Made by a program: the position numbers and the translations under genes
The notes under the pieces: generated by a model
The model's input: the letters and a program-made list of their open reading frames with translations, nothing else
Database searches by the model: none
Told to the model about the DNA's origin: nothing
Origin: Butyrivibrio proteoclasticus
Lineage (GTDB): Bacteria; Bacillota; Clostridia; Lachnospirales; Lachnospiraceae
Direction: 5' to 3'
Length of the DNA: 64,000 bases
Assembly (NCBI RefSeq): GCF_900115735.1
Contig: NZ_FOXO01000009.1
Coordinates: 81,676 to 145,675, forward strand
Part shown: positions 1 to 8,794 of the stretch, piece by piece
Position numbering within the stretch: position 1 is the stretch's first letter
Layout: each line of letters begins with the position of its first letter

Positions 1-2
1 TT

Positions 3-1691
3 GAGCACGGAATTGAAAAATCAGCTATTCAGCTCCTTGATTTTGGAAAGACGGAAAGTTTGGAGCCCGGCGCATCTGAGACAGTAACTATCGAAGCAGA
101 TATGGACTACATGACCAGCTGGGACAGCACAGCTTCAAACGCAACGGGAACAACAGGATGCTATATCCTTGATGAAGGTGATTATTACTTCACTGTTGGC
201 AATGGTGCTCACGAAGCACTTAACAATGTGCTTGCAGCCCAGGGAAAAACAGTTGCTGATGGAATGACAGAAGATGGCAATGGAGAAAACGTAAAGGTTT
301 GGACTTTGTCAGACTTTGACGGATCAACTTTTGCAACAACAAAAAATGGAACAGCTGTAGAAAATCAGCTTTCTGATATGGATCTTAACAACTGGCTTCC
401 TGACACAGTAACCTACCTTACAAGAAATGACTGGGCAGGTACCTGGCCAAAGACTTACGAAGGTCTTACAGCAACAGATGAGATGCTGGAAGTCCTTGAC
501 AATGATACTTATGAGATCACAGCAAACGGCGATCCATCATCAGTAGTATTTGGTGCTGACAATGGTCTTAAGCTTGCTGATCTTAAGGGAGTTACAGATA
601 TAAACGACGAGAGATGGGATCTTTTAATTGATCAGATCACTCTTTCAGAAGCAATGATCAGAACAGGTTTTGGTGGAACAAGTACAAAGACTATTGATTC
701 TATTTCTTCTCCTGAAGTAATTCAGAATGATGGTGCAAACGGAATTTACTCATATCCACTTAGCCAGTATGCTAACACAGATACATCTTCAGATGATCCT
801 TGTGCTATTGATGCAAATGATAAGAATGCAGGCTACAAGGCAGGTGTTATGGCAAATGCAACAGTTATTGCCCAGACATTTAACAAGAACCTTGCTTCTG
901 AGTATGGCGCAGTAATGGGTAACTACTCACTTTGGTCAAACCTTACAATTTGGTGGGGAATATCAAACAACATCCACAGAGTTCCTTACAATGCTCGTAA
1001 CCATGAGTATTATTCTGAGGATCCTGTACTTTCATCCTTCACTGGACTTGCTGAAGCAACTGCAGCTCAGAAATATGGTGTGATCGTAGCTACAAAGCAC
1101 CTTGCATTCAATGATACAGAAGTAAACAGAACCGGTGTTTCAGTATTTATGACAGAGCAGAAGGCTCGTGAGCAGGAACTTAGAGCAACTCAGGCTCCTA
1201 TCGAGACAGGAAAAGTTCTCGGTGTAATGACAGCCTTCAACCGTGTAGGTATAACACCTGCTAATGCTCATGCAGGTCTTTTACAGAATATTCTCCATAA
1301 GGAATGGGGATTCTATGGACTTATGTCAGAAGACTTTATTATGGATCCTACTTATGTAGTATTAAAAGAAGCTGTTCAGAATGGTGTAACAATGTCATGT
1401 AATACCGGTGACAACACAATGGATGCAGTATCTTCTACATATTCTTACTGGACACTTGATAATGTTTCCAAGGATGCAACTCTTATGCAGGCACTGAAGG
1501 ATTGCATGAAGATGCAGAACTATGCTATTGCTAATTCAAATGCAATGGATGGACTTGTTTCTAATTCCAGACTTGAAAGCGTAAGAACATGGTATGACAA
1601 CCTTCTTACAGTACTTTCAATAATATTTGGACTTGTAGTAGTATGTGGAATCGGTTTGTATGCAAATACAGCCCGCAAAAAAGAGGACTGA
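3..1691 (+). CDS. Glycoside hydrolase family 3 protein, membrane-anchored, 5' partial
   Basis: The frame is open from the first bases, so the N-terminus lies outside the window; 562 residues are visible. The second half looks like the GH3 catalytic barrel. Around fragment residue 364 is KHLAFND, matching the family's KH motif, and near residue 441 is GLMSEDF, matching the GFxxSDW segment whose aspartate is the nucleophile. This barrel follows sequence that would normally lie after it, so the domain order is the permuted form known in rumen Lachnospiraceae. A hydrophobic segment at about residues 532-552 followed by ARKKED suggests a C-terminal membrane anchor. Beta-glucosidase or xylosidase activity is likely; the substrate cannot be read. 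A small membrane protein follows 13 nt downstream. Confidence 0.85.
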   Translation, partial: EHGIEKSAIQLLDFGKTESLEPGASETVTIEADMDYMTSWDSTASNATGTTGCYILDEGDYYFTVGNGAHEALNNVLAAQGKTVADGMTEDGNGENVKVWTLSDFDGSTFATTKNGTAVENQLSDMDLNNWLPDTVTYLTRNDWAGTWPKTYEGLTATDEMLEVLDNDTYEITANGDPSSVVFGADNGLKLADLKGVTDINDERWDLLIDQITLSEAMIRTGFGGTSTKTIDSISSPEVIQNDGANGIYSYPLSQYANTDTSSDDPCAIDANDKNAGYKAGVMANATVIAQTFNKNLASEYGAVMGNYSLWSNLTIWWGISNNIHRVPYNARNHEYYSEDPVLSSFTGLAEATAAQKYGVIVATKHLAFNDTEVNRTGVSVFMTEQKAREQELRATQAPIETGKVLGVMTAFNRVGITPANAHAGLLQNILHKEWGFYGLMSEDFIMDPTYVVLKEAVQNGVTMSCNTGDNTMDAVSSTYSYWTLDNVSKDATLMQALKDCMKMQNYAIANSNAMDGLVSNSRLESVRTWYDNLLTVLSIIFGLVVVCGIGLYANTARKKED

Positions 1692-1704
1692 TAGGAGGCA
1701 GAGT

Positions 1705-2136
1705 ATGAATAAGAAATTAGGAAAAGGAATGATAACAAGCTGCATAACGTTTATCCTTGCGGTTGTTGGATTTGTAGCTTACATAATCAATACAAACACA
1801 GCGTATTTTTCAAACCTTGGAAAAAACACTACAATTATTGCTTCACTTGCAATTGCAATAGTGGCCTTGGTCCTTTGGATGACACTTGGAGATGTATCAC
1901 CTTCATGGACAGATATATTACCTGTGATCGCACCGGCTTGTCTTTTTGTTGGAGGAATTACACTTCTCAACTCAAGAATAAACGGAATGGCTGCTATTAT
2001 GACATTTACCAACAATGCTCAGAACATGTCAGATATGTCTAGTGCAGTTGTAGCAATAGCAGCGATCATCGTAGCAGCTATAGTAGGAATTATCAGTGCA
2101 TTCTTTGATGTGAAAAAAGTAGCTGAGAATAAGTAG
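1705..2136 (+). CDS. Small polytopic membrane protein next to GH3
   Basis: 143 residues. I chose ATG 1705 because AGGAGG lies just upstream; a longer frame from 1645 overlaps the GH3 gene and has no such site. Hydrophobicity suggests four membrane segments (about residues 10-28, 43-60, 70-88 and 115-137) and a short lysine-rich tail. It lies 13 nt after the GH3 gene and before a terminator, so the two are probably cotranscribed. I do not recognise a family. A role in membrane placement of the glycosidase or in sugar handling would be guesswork from position alone. Confidence 0.7.
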   Translation: MNKKLGKGMITSCITFILAVVGFVAYIINTNTAYFSNLGKNTTIIASLAIAIVALVLWMTLGDVSPSWTDILPVIAPACLFVGGITLLNSRINGMAAIMTFTNNAQNMSDMSSAVVAIAAIIVAAIVGIISAFFDVKKVAENK

Positions 2137-2198
2137 CGGTAAGTTCCCTCTTTCATGCGCATGCTACATCAAAAAATCGCAGAGTTAAATAATAAGAG

Positions 2199-2240
2199 GC
2201 AGGTAGTCGATGGTGAAAAGCTATCGATTACCTGCTTTTT
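2199..2240 (+). terminator. Rho-independent terminator after the GH3 operon
   Basis: Thirteen bases at 2199-2211 pair with 2223-2235 (one G-U pair) around an 11-nt loop and are followed by a T-run. It separates the GH3 pair from the restriction locus. Confidence 0.85.
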
Positions 2241-2257
2241 ATAATATCATCAATCAC

Positions 2258-2338
2258 TTCAACTACATCATTCACAAAAAATGATGCAGTTGAAGCTGAC
2301 AATGAGTACTATGGGGAGTATTATTTAATTGCATCATT
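2258..2338 (+). promoter_or_regulatory. Multi-hairpin leader or operator before the fic-hsd operon
   Basis: Three mutually complementary segments precede fic. Segment A (2258-2272) pairs with B (2280-2294) over 15 positions with one mismatch. The 5' part of B, AATGATGCA at 2280-2288, also pairs perfectly with C, TGCATCATT at 2330-2338. B can therefore pair with A or with C. This could be a two-state leader, or three copies of a protein-binding half-site (core ATGATGCA). Its position 25 nt before fic suggests control of the restriction operon; this is inference. Confidence 0.5.
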
Positions 2339-2362
2339 TTATGCTCGCATGAGAATTTTGCA

Positions 2363-3421
2363 ATGAGAAATTTTGATTACAGTAAAAAATGGAAAAAACT
2401 ACTGATACCGGAAATAGTGGCACTGCTTACGCAGATTCATGAGTATAAAGGTGAGCAGTCATTTTTGATAGAAGCGAAGGCGGATGCACTGGCACAGTTT
2501 GTAGAGATTGCCAAGATCCAGAGTACAGAGGCATCCAACAAGATTGAAGGTATCTATATTTCTGATGTAAGACTAAAAGCGCTAGTTAAGGATAAGACTA
2601 CACCTAAGACGAGAAATGAGCGAGAGATTGCAGGATACAGGGATGTGCTTAATACAATCCATGAGAGTCATGATTACATCTCGATAAGACCGAATATGAT
2701 CCTTCAGCTTCACAGAGATTTATATAAGTTTGAAGGTTATGATATCGGTGGAAAGTATAAAGCAGCGGATAACATCATTGAGAAAGAGGATGAACAGGGC
2801 AACAAATTTATAAGATTCAGACCGGTTCCTGCATGGGAAACGCCCGAGGCAATCGAGAATCTTTGTAATGAATTTGACAAAGCTCTCGGAATCGGGACAA
2901 TAGATCCGCTTCTTCTGATACCAATGTTTATACTGGATTTTTTATGCATCCATCCGTTTAATGACGGCAACGGAAGAATGAGCAGACTGCTTACATTGCT
3001 GATGCTGTACAGGGCTGGATACATCGTAGGAAAGTACATCAGTATCGAGCATCTGATAGAAAAGACTAAGACATCATATTATGAGTGTCTGCAGGAGAGC
3101 TCTCTTAACTGGCATGAGGAAGAGAATAATTATGTTCCGTTTGTACAGTATATGCTTGGTGTTATAGTTGCCGCATACAGAGATTTCTCTGACAGAGTAG
3201 AGACTTTGGTTACCAGCAGCCTTTCAAAACCGGAGCGCGTGGTTGAATTGATAAAAAATACTTACGGCGAGATCACGAAGTCGCAGATTATGGAGAAATG
3301 CCCTGACATAAGCCGTATAACTGTTGAGAGGGCACTGTCAGAACTTCTGTCATCGGAAAGCATAATAAAGATTGGTGGCGGTAGATATACAAAATACGTT
3401 TGGAACAGAGATAAAGGATAA
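2363..3421 (+). CDS. Fic family protein (class II, N-terminal inhibitory motif)
   Basis: 352 residues. The Fic core HPFNDGNGR is intact at about residues 196-204, so the protein should transfer a nucleotide moiety, usually AMP, to a hydroxyl side chain of a target. Upstream at about residues 58-63 is SNKIEG, which fits the [S/T]xxxE[G/N] inhibitory helix that blocks ATP binding in class II Fic proteins. The C-terminal 80 residues look like a winged helix (ITKSQIMEKCPDISRITVERAL), suggesting DNA binding or autoregulation. hsdM starts 12 nt downstream. Fic genes are known neighbours of type I restriction genes; the target here is unknown. No strong Shine-Dalgarno precedes this ATG. Confidence 0.9.
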   Translation: MRNFDYSKKWKKLLIPEIVALLTQIHEYKGEQSFLIEAKADALAQFVEIAKIQSTEASNKIEGIYISDVRLKALVKDKTTPKTRNEREIAGYRDVLNTIHESHDYISIRPNMILQLHRDLYKFEGYDIGGKYKAADNIIEKEDEQGNKFIRFRPVPAWETPEAIENLCNEFDKALGIGTIDPLLLIPMFILDFLCIHPFNDGNGRMSRLLTLLMLYRAGYIVGKYISIEHLIEKTKTSYYECLQESSLNWHEEENNYVPFVQYMLGVIVAAYRDFSDRVETLVTSSLSKPERVVELIKNTYGEITKSQIMEKCPDISRITVERALSELLSSESIIKIGGGRYTKYVWNRDKG

Positions 3422-3433
3422 AGGAGAACGATA

Positions 3434-4933
3434 ATGACCGGAGAACTTAAGAATAAAATAGACAGCCTTTGGGAGATATTTTGGAATGGGGGAATTACGA
3501 ACCCTCTTGATGTCATTGAGCAGATGACATATCTCATGTTCATAAAAGATCTGGATGATACAGACAACCTTCGCGCAAAAGAAGCAGCTATGCTGGGACT
3601 TTCTTACAAAAGCATTTTTGCGGGTGAAGTAGAGATTGGAGACCGCACGGTTGATGGTAATCAGCTTAAGTGGTCTACATTCCACGACTTCCCGGCGCAG
3701 AGAATGTATTCCGTTGTTCAGGAATGGGTATTCCCTTTTATAAAGAATCTTCATGGTGACAAGAACTCCGCATACAGCAAATACATGGATGATGCAATCT
3801 TCAAGGTAAATACGCCTTTGATGCTCTCCAAGATTGTTGATGCTATGGATGAAATATATTCCATGATGGAGGAACTTCATCAGACGGACATCCGAGGAGA
3901 TGTATATGAGTACCTTCTTTCCAAGATTGCTCAGTCCGGTGTTAACGGTCAGTTCAGAACGCCGAGGCATATCATCCGCATGATGGTAGAGATGATGGAC
4001 CCGAAACCAGCAGACTATATTTGTGATCCTGCCTGCGGAACTTCTGGATTCCTTGTTACCAGCGGAGACTACCTAAGAGAAAAATATAAGAAGGAAGTTC
4101 TTCTTGATAAGCAGAATAGAAATCATTTCATGAATGACATGTTCCACGGATATGACATGGACAGAACAATGCTCCGTATCGGCGCCATGAATATGATGAC
4201 TCACGGAGTAGAGAACCCGTTTATTGAGTACCGTGACAGCTTATCCGATCAGAACCCTGATAAGGATATGTATTCCCTTATTTTGGCGAATCCTCCGTTT
4301 AAGGGTAATCTTGATGCAGATACCGTATCAACCGACCTTCAGAAGGTATGTAAGACAAAGAAGACTGAGTTATTATTCCTGGCATTGTTTGTAAGAATGC
4401 TTAAGATTGGCGGAAGATGCGCTTGTATCGTTCCTGATGGAGTGCTCTTTGGCTCTTCCAATGCACATAAGGCAATCAGAAAGGAAATCGTAGAAAATCA
4501 GCGACTTGAAGCAGTAATCTCCATGCCTTCCGGTGTGTTTAAGCCATATGCCGGTGTTTCTACAGGAATACTTATCTTTACTAAGACAGGACATGGCGGA
4601 ACAGACGATGTATGGTTCTATGATATGACTGCTGACGGCTTCAGTCTTGATGATAAGCGTACTGAAATCAAGGATAACGATATCCCTGATATCATCAGCC
4701 GCTTCAAGAATCTTGAAGCTGAAAAAGACAGAAAACGTACGGACAAGTCCTTTATGGTTTCCAAGAAGGAAATTGCTGATAACGACTATGATCTTTCTAT
4801 CAACAAGTACAAAGAAGTTGAATATGTAGCGGTAGAGTATCCTCCGACATCGGAGATTATGTCAAATATTAGAGAAATTGAGAAGCAGATCAGTCGGGAA
4901 ATGGATGAGCTGGAAAAACTGCTGGCGCAGTGA
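3434..4933 (+). CDS. hsdM: Type I restriction-modification system methyltransferase subunit HsdM
   Basis: 499 residues. The N-terminal HsdM_N helical domain (about 1-150) is followed by an N6-adenine methyltransferase domain. The SAM-binding motif I is DPACGTSGFL (about 197-206) and the catalytic motif IV is NPPF (about 285-288). With HsdS it methylates adenines at the recognition site and with HsdR it forms the restriction complex. It has a GGAG-type ribosome site and lies 12 nt after fic. Length and motifs are normal, so it looks functional. Confidence 0.96.
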   Translation: MTGELKNKIDSLWEIFWNGGITNPLDVIEQMTYLMFIKDLDDTDNLRAKEAAMLGLSYKSIFAGEVEIGDRTVDGNQLKWSTFHDFPAQRMYSVVQEWVFPFIKNLHGDKNSAYSKYMDDAIFKVNTPLMLSKIVDAMDEIYSMMEELHQTDIRGDVYEYLLSKIAQSGVNGQFRTPRHIIRMMVEMMDPKPADYICDPACGTSGFLVTSGDYLREKYKKEVLLDKQNRNHFMNDMFHGYDMDRTMLRIGAMNMMTHGVENPFIEYRDSLSDQNPDKDMYSLILANPPFKGNLDADTVSTDLQKVCKTKKTELLFLALFVRMLKIGGRCACIVPDGVLFGSSNAHKAIRKEIVENQRLEAVISMPSGVFKPYAGVSTGILIFTKTGHGGTDDVWFYDMTADGFSLDDKRTEIKDNDIPDIISRFKNLEAEKDRKRTDKSFMVSKKEIADNDYDLSINKYKEVEYVAVEYPPTSEIMSNIREIEKQISREMDELEKLLAQ

Positions 4934-4975
4934 CGCAATTAGTTGAAATATGTAACCGTTTGAAGGTGTGACAAG

Positions 4976-5272
4976 TTGTTACGGGCTATTTTAGACCAAT
5001 TTCCTGAAGTCGGGAAATTGGTGGAACTATGCCAGAAGATTTGCCAACGCCGTAGAAAAGTATATAGCAAATTGAAAAAGAATAAATGGAATGTCTTAAG
5101 TAATTTACAACAACATCAAGCGGAACAACAAAAGAACATCTTAGAGATGAGAAAGGCTATAAGGGATTATTGTGAAGCTGCTCAAAAGGTATCGGCGGAG
5201 TATCAGCAAATGGCAATAGATGCGTGTTTGCGGGAGATAGTAATACAAGTAGCAAAAAATGACACTAATTGA
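4976..5272 (+). CDS. Small basic coiled-coil protein inside the hsd operon
   Basis: 98 residues from a TTG start that has AAGGTG 8 nt upstream. The protein is almost entirely helical and charged (Lys, Gln and Glu rich), with heptad-like stretches through residues 20-90. It lies between hsdM and a TIR-like gene, and its stop codon falls just before that gene's ribosome site, so expression is probably coupled. I recognise no family. It could be a spacer subunit, a partner of the TIR protein, or a decayed remnant; the unusual start lowers confidence. Confidence 0.5.
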   Translation: MLRAILDQFPEVGKLVELCQKICQRRRKVYSKLKKNKWNVLSNLQQHQAEQQKNILEMRKAIRDYCEAAQKVSAEYQQMAIDACLREIVIQVAKNDTN

Positions 5273-5294
5273 GAGATTAGAAAGGAGAAAAAGC

Positions 5295-5954
5295 ATGACT
5301 AGAGACTATGTGGCGTCACTTCTTAACCAAAATAATATTAAAATCGAAGAAGAAAAACGGATGAATAATGATTTAGGAGTTGTGCTGAAAACTTATGAAG
5401 GTTGTCTGATTAACATATACGATACTGGAAAGGTAAATTGTCAAGGAAAGAATAAGGATAGAGTGGAATCACTGTTAAAATCGCCAGCTACAGTGACAAA
5501 CAATAGAAAAGTGTTTGTCGTTTACGGTCATGACATGATTGCGCGTACTCAACTTGAAGCGATGTTAAGAAGATGGGACATGGAGCCATTGATTATTGAT
5601 CAATTAGTTTCATCTGGAAATACAATAATAGAGAAACTTGAGGAATATACAGATAAAGTAAATTTGGGTATTGTGCTTGCTACACCGGATGATATTGGGT
5701 ATTCAAAAAATAATGAAGATAAGAAAAAGTATCGGGTACGGCAAAATGTTGTATTGGAACTTGGTATGCTTCTAGCTAAAGTTGGAAGAGCTAAGGTGGC
5801 TATACTATTGTCACAGGCGGAAGATATGGAAAAACCTTCTGATATAGATGGTCTTATATATATTCCGTTTAAAGACAATGTAGAAGAAACAAAGGTCTCC
5901 CTTGCTAAGGAAATGCAGAGAAACGGATATTCATTAGATATTAGTAAATTATAA
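5295..5954 (+). CDS. TIR_like (CAP12-type) nucleotide-binding effector protein
   Basis: 219 residues. ATG 5295 is preferred over in-frame ATG 5259 because AAAGGAG lies 7 nt before it. From about residue 73 the protein reads VFVVYGHDMIARTQLEAML, followed by a region with VLATPDDIGY and VVLELGMLL. This matches the predicted nucleotide-binding TIR_like family (PF10137), whose members include TIR NADase effectors of CBASS-type defence. The first 70 residues form a separate small domain. No cyclase gene is nearby; the flanks are hsdM and hsdS. It may act as a back-up effector of the restriction locus by NAD depletion. The family assignment is fairly sure; the role is inference. Confidence 0.8.
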   Translation: MTRDYVASLLNQNNIKIEEEKRMNNDLGVVLKTYEGCLINIYDTGKVNCQGKNKDRVESLLKSPATVTNNRKVFVVYGHDMIARTQLEAMLRRWDMEPLIIDQLVSSGNTIIEKLEEYTDKVNLGIVLATPDDIGYSKNNEDKKKYRVRQNVVLELGMLLAKVGRAKVAILLSQAEDMEKPSDIDGLIYIPFKDNVEETKVSLAKEMQRNGYSLDISKL

Positions 5955-5977
5955 ATTGAGATTTGTAGGGATGATAG

Positions 5978-7063
5978 ATGAAAGTTAAGATAGGAGAAAT
6001 AACTAAAATTAAAACTGGAAAGCTAGATGCGAATGCTTCCTCGGAAGATGGGGAGTACCCCTTTTTTACATGTTCTAGGGAACCGCTAAAAATATCAACA
6101 TATTCTTATGATTGTGAATGTGTGTTGGTGGCCGGTAATGGAGATCTGAATGTTAAATACTATAATGGCAAGTTTGATGCATATCAGCGTACATATATCA
6201 TTGAAGATGATAGTTCAGGAAAATTGTACATGCCATACTTGTATTATTTCATGGAAGGCTATGTTGAAAGGCTTAGAGAACAAGCAATTGGTGGAGTAAT
6301 AAAGTATATAAAACTTGGGAATCTTACCGATGCGGTAATCGAACTTCCAGAGATTGAAAAACAAAAAGATATAGTTGAAATACTTGAAAAGGCGAAGGAG
6401 CTTTTAAATTCAAGAAAAAATCAAATTGATATGTTAGATGGACTCATCAAAGCCCGATTTGTCGAGATGTTTGGCGATCCGAGAATAAACCCATTTGGAT
6501 ATGATACTGAAGAAATAGGAAAAACATGCAAAGTAATTACAGGAAACACACCATCTAGAAAAGTTTCTGAATACTACGGGGATTACATGGAATGGATAAA
6601 AACCGACAATATTGTTTCAGGAGTGTTAAATCCAACTAAAGCCGCAGAATGCTTATCAGAATCCGGTGCGGAAGAAGGTAGAATTGTGGATGAAAATGCC
6701 ATACTAATGGCTTGCATTGCAGGAAGTATTGCCAGCATTGGAAGAGTTTGTGTGACTGACAGAAGGGTTGCTTTTAATCAGCAAATCAATGCCATTGTTC
6801 CTGAACAGTATAACACTTTATTCCTATATACTTTGCTTCAGATTTCCAAAGATTATTTGGTAGAGGATATCAATATGGCATTAAAAGGAATTTTGTCTAA
6901 GTCAAAATTGGAGGAAAAGGTTTTTATAGTGCCGTCAATGGAACTCCAAGATCAGTTTGCTGAATTTATTGAACAAGTCGACAAATCAAAAGTTGCCGTA
7001 CAGAAGGCGTTGAATGAAACACAGACTCTTTTCGATAGCCTAATGCAGGAATATTTTGGATAG
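5978..7063 (+). CDS. hsdS: Type I restriction-modification specificity subunit HsdS
   Basis: 361 residues. Two target recognition domains are visible, at about 1-130 and 180-330, each followed by a helical spacer. The central one contains LLNSRKNQIDMLDGLIKARF, the usual long helix that sets the spacing between the two half-sites. TRD1 begins at the first residue, as usual. It should recognise a bipartite DNA site and dock HsdM and HsdR. It is somewhat shorter than the common 390-420 residues but has no frame break. The recognition sequence cannot be read. Confidence 0.93.
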   Translation: MKVKIGEITKIKTGKLDANASSEDGEYPFFTCSREPLKISTYSYDCECVLVAGNGDLNVKYYNGKFDAYQRTYIIEDDSSGKLYMPYLYYFMEGYVERLREQAIGGVIKYIKLGNLTDAVIELPEIEKQKDIVEILEKAKELLNSRKNQIDMLDGLIKARFVEMFGDPRINPFGYDTEEIGKTCKVITGNTPSRKVSEYYGDYMEWIKTDNIVSGVLNPTKAAECLSESGAEEGRIVDENAILMACIAGSIASIGRVCVTDRRVAFNQQINAIVPEQYNTLFLYTLLQISKDYLVEDINMALKGILSKSKLEEKVFIVPSMELQDQFAEFIEQVDKSKVAVQKALNETQTLFDSLMQEYFG

Positions 7064-7073
7064 GAGAAAGATT

Positions 7074-7505
7074 ATGAACTGGGATGCAATAACGGGAATA
7101 GGAACAATCGGAGCTGCCTGTGTTGGAATCATTGGCATATGGTTGAATTTGTATGAAAAAACAAAGAAGTTGCTAATTAAGGCAGAGTATGCACCTCGAT
7201 TTGTTATATATGCAACTAATGACTCTATGCGGACTGTAATTATAACTAGAATAGTGTTTAGCATAGATACTCATGACTTTTATGTGGATATCCGTGATGG
7301 ATTGCAGGAACTCCGTATACAACCAAGCGGAGTGGATAGAATTACCTTTAATGGACGCAGCGTAGTACAGTCGTACCACAAGGCTGGAATGGAAAAGCTG
7401 TGCAATCCGGCTGATAAGATAGATATTACCATTCATGATAATTATAAAAGAAAATACAAGATAAGAACTGATTTGACTATAGGGATGCTTGAAAGTGATT
7501 TGTAA
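7074..7505 (+). CDS. Single-pass membrane protein of unknown function in the hsd operon
   Basis: 143 residues from ATG 7074, preceded by AGGAG. Residues 4-24 form one hydrophobic helix (AITGIGTIGAACVGIIGIWL). The rest, rich in beta-prone and charged residues, is probably a cytoplasmic domain. It lies 10 nt after hsdS and before the HipA-like gene. No family is recognised. Small membrane-anchored proteins of this shape occur in defence islands, but no function can be assigned. Confidence 0.6.
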   Translation: MNWDAITGIGTIGAACVGIIGIWLNLYEKTKKLLIKAEYAPRFVIYATNDSMRTVIITRIVFSIDTHDFYVDIRDGLQELRIQPSGVDRITFNGRSVVQSYHKAGMEKLCNPADKIDITIHDNYKRKYKIRTDLTIGMLESDL

Positions 7506-7601
7506 ATGAGGTTTGCTTATGACTATCACAGCATACATGATACTTGGTGATATAAAAAGTTGTTTGAGATGTTACGAAAACTGCAAAATAGGAGCTTTTT
7601 T

Positions 7602-8747
7602 ATGGAATATATTTTAAAACTATTTGACGTAGATTTAATTAAATTTAAAATCATTGAGAATTTGTCTGATCCTGTGTTACAGATTACATGGATAAATGAA
7701 AAGAAAAAGCATCTGCTTCCTTTAGGTATGGAACTGAGCGACAAAGGCATTGCTTCCTGGCTGAAGAACAGGACTATTCCCAAAAACCGAGCCTATGTTA
7801 ATGCCTTCCTTGCAAAGTGTGGCCTTAATGCCAACAGGCCTATGGATGTAATCTCAGTTTGCAGAGGTTTATCCTTAAATGATTCATACTGGGTAGTGGA
7901 AGAAGGATTTGCAGGAACATTTGGAGATAATAATCTCTATGAGAATAATTTCAGCCGTGTGCTTGCCATGATTGCTTTTACCGGATATGGGAGCAGTGCC
8001 AGATCTTCATTGGCATCTTCTCCGGAGTTTACAACAAACGGAATGCTTCCAAAATGTTGGAGAAGAATTAGTGGGAAAGTTTATCTTTATAAAGGAGCTA
8101 CATCGGGAGCATCCAATACGGGAAATGAGCCGTATTCGGAATTATATGCATATGAGATAGGGACAGCCTTGGGTATGAATGTTGTTCCTTACAAGGTTTC
8201 AAAATGGAAGAAGCAATTGTGCTCTGCATGTGAATTGTTTACGAGTAAAGATATAGCTTTTGTTCCTATAGGTCGGGTAGTAAAAACCGGTGGGATGAGG
8301 GCAGTACGAGAGTATTATGAGAAACTTGGATCTGAATATGTAGATGCACTTAACGATATGATAGTGTTAGATGCAGTGATCTACAATACTGACAGGCACT
8401 TTGGCAATTTCGGAGTGCTTGTTGATAGTAAAACAAATAAGATAATAGCTCCGGCACCACTGTTTGACCATGGAAATTCCCTGTTTAATCTAGCAGGAGA
8501 AGAAAACTGGGCAGATGAGAAACTACTTAAGGAATATGCCGAGACATTACTTCCTTGTGTATATGAAGATTATATGGAAGAGGCAAAAAAGGTAATGGAC
8601 AGCAGATTAAAAGAAAAGTTAAGAAAGTTGCTGACATATAATCTGAAAAAATCAGGTGCGTATAATTATTCTTCTGATAGATTGAAATTGATCAGTAGGA
8701 TGATTCAGGAAAGAGCGCGTATGATATTGGATGGGAAGGAGGCATAG
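7602..8747 (+). CDS. HipA-like Ser/Thr kinase in the hsd operon
   Basis: 381 residues from ATG 7602, which has AGGAG 7 nt upstream; an in-frame upstream extension lacks one. The C-terminal half carries the HipA kinase hallmarks: NTDRHFGNFG near residue 261 (catalytic loop) and PLFDHGNSL near residue 288 (metal-binding aspartate). The glycine-rich loop region is around VYLYKGATSGASN. HipA kinases phosphorylate translation factors such as GltX. Here no HipB-type HTH partner is adjacent; the gene lies between hsdS and hsdR. Its partner and target are unknown. It may be a toxin-like module guarding the restriction locus. Confidence 0.8.
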   Translation: MEYILKLFDVDLIKFKIIENLSDPVLQITWINEKKKHLLPLGMELSDKGIASWLKNRTIPKNRAYVNAFLAKCGLNANRPMDVISVCRGLSLNDSYWVVEEGFAGTFGDNNLYENNFSRVLAMIAFTGYGSSARSSLASSPEFTTNGMLPKCWRRISGKVYLYKGATSGASNTGNEPYSELYAYEIGTALGMNVVPYKVSKWKKQLCSACELFTSKDIAFVPIGRVVKTGGMRAVREYYEKLGSEYVDALNDMIVLDAVIYNTDRHFGNFGVLVDSKTNKIIAPAPLFDHGNSLFNLAGEENWADEKLLKEYAETLLPCVYEDYMEEAKKVMDSRLKEKLRKLLTYNLKKSGAYNYSSDRLKLISRMIQERARMILDGKEA

Positions 8748-8782
8748 CGCATGACCGCCCGATATTTTTCCACGGTCATGCG
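8748..8782 (+). promoter_or_regulatory. Perfect inverted repeat between the hipA-like gene and hsdR
   Basis: CGCATGACCG at 8748-8757 is matched exactly by CGGTCATGCG at 8773-8782 with 15 nt between. It begins right after the upstream stop codon and ends 12 nt before hsdR. There is no T-run after it, so it is more likely an operator or an mRNA hairpin affecting hsdR translation than a terminator. Confidence 0.6.
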
Positions 8783-8794
8783 TTTCTCGTGGCT

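Noticed and set aside
5259..5294. Longer start for the TIR-like gene
   Set aside because: ATG 5259 has no ribosome site, whereas ATG 5295 has AAAGGAG at the right distance.
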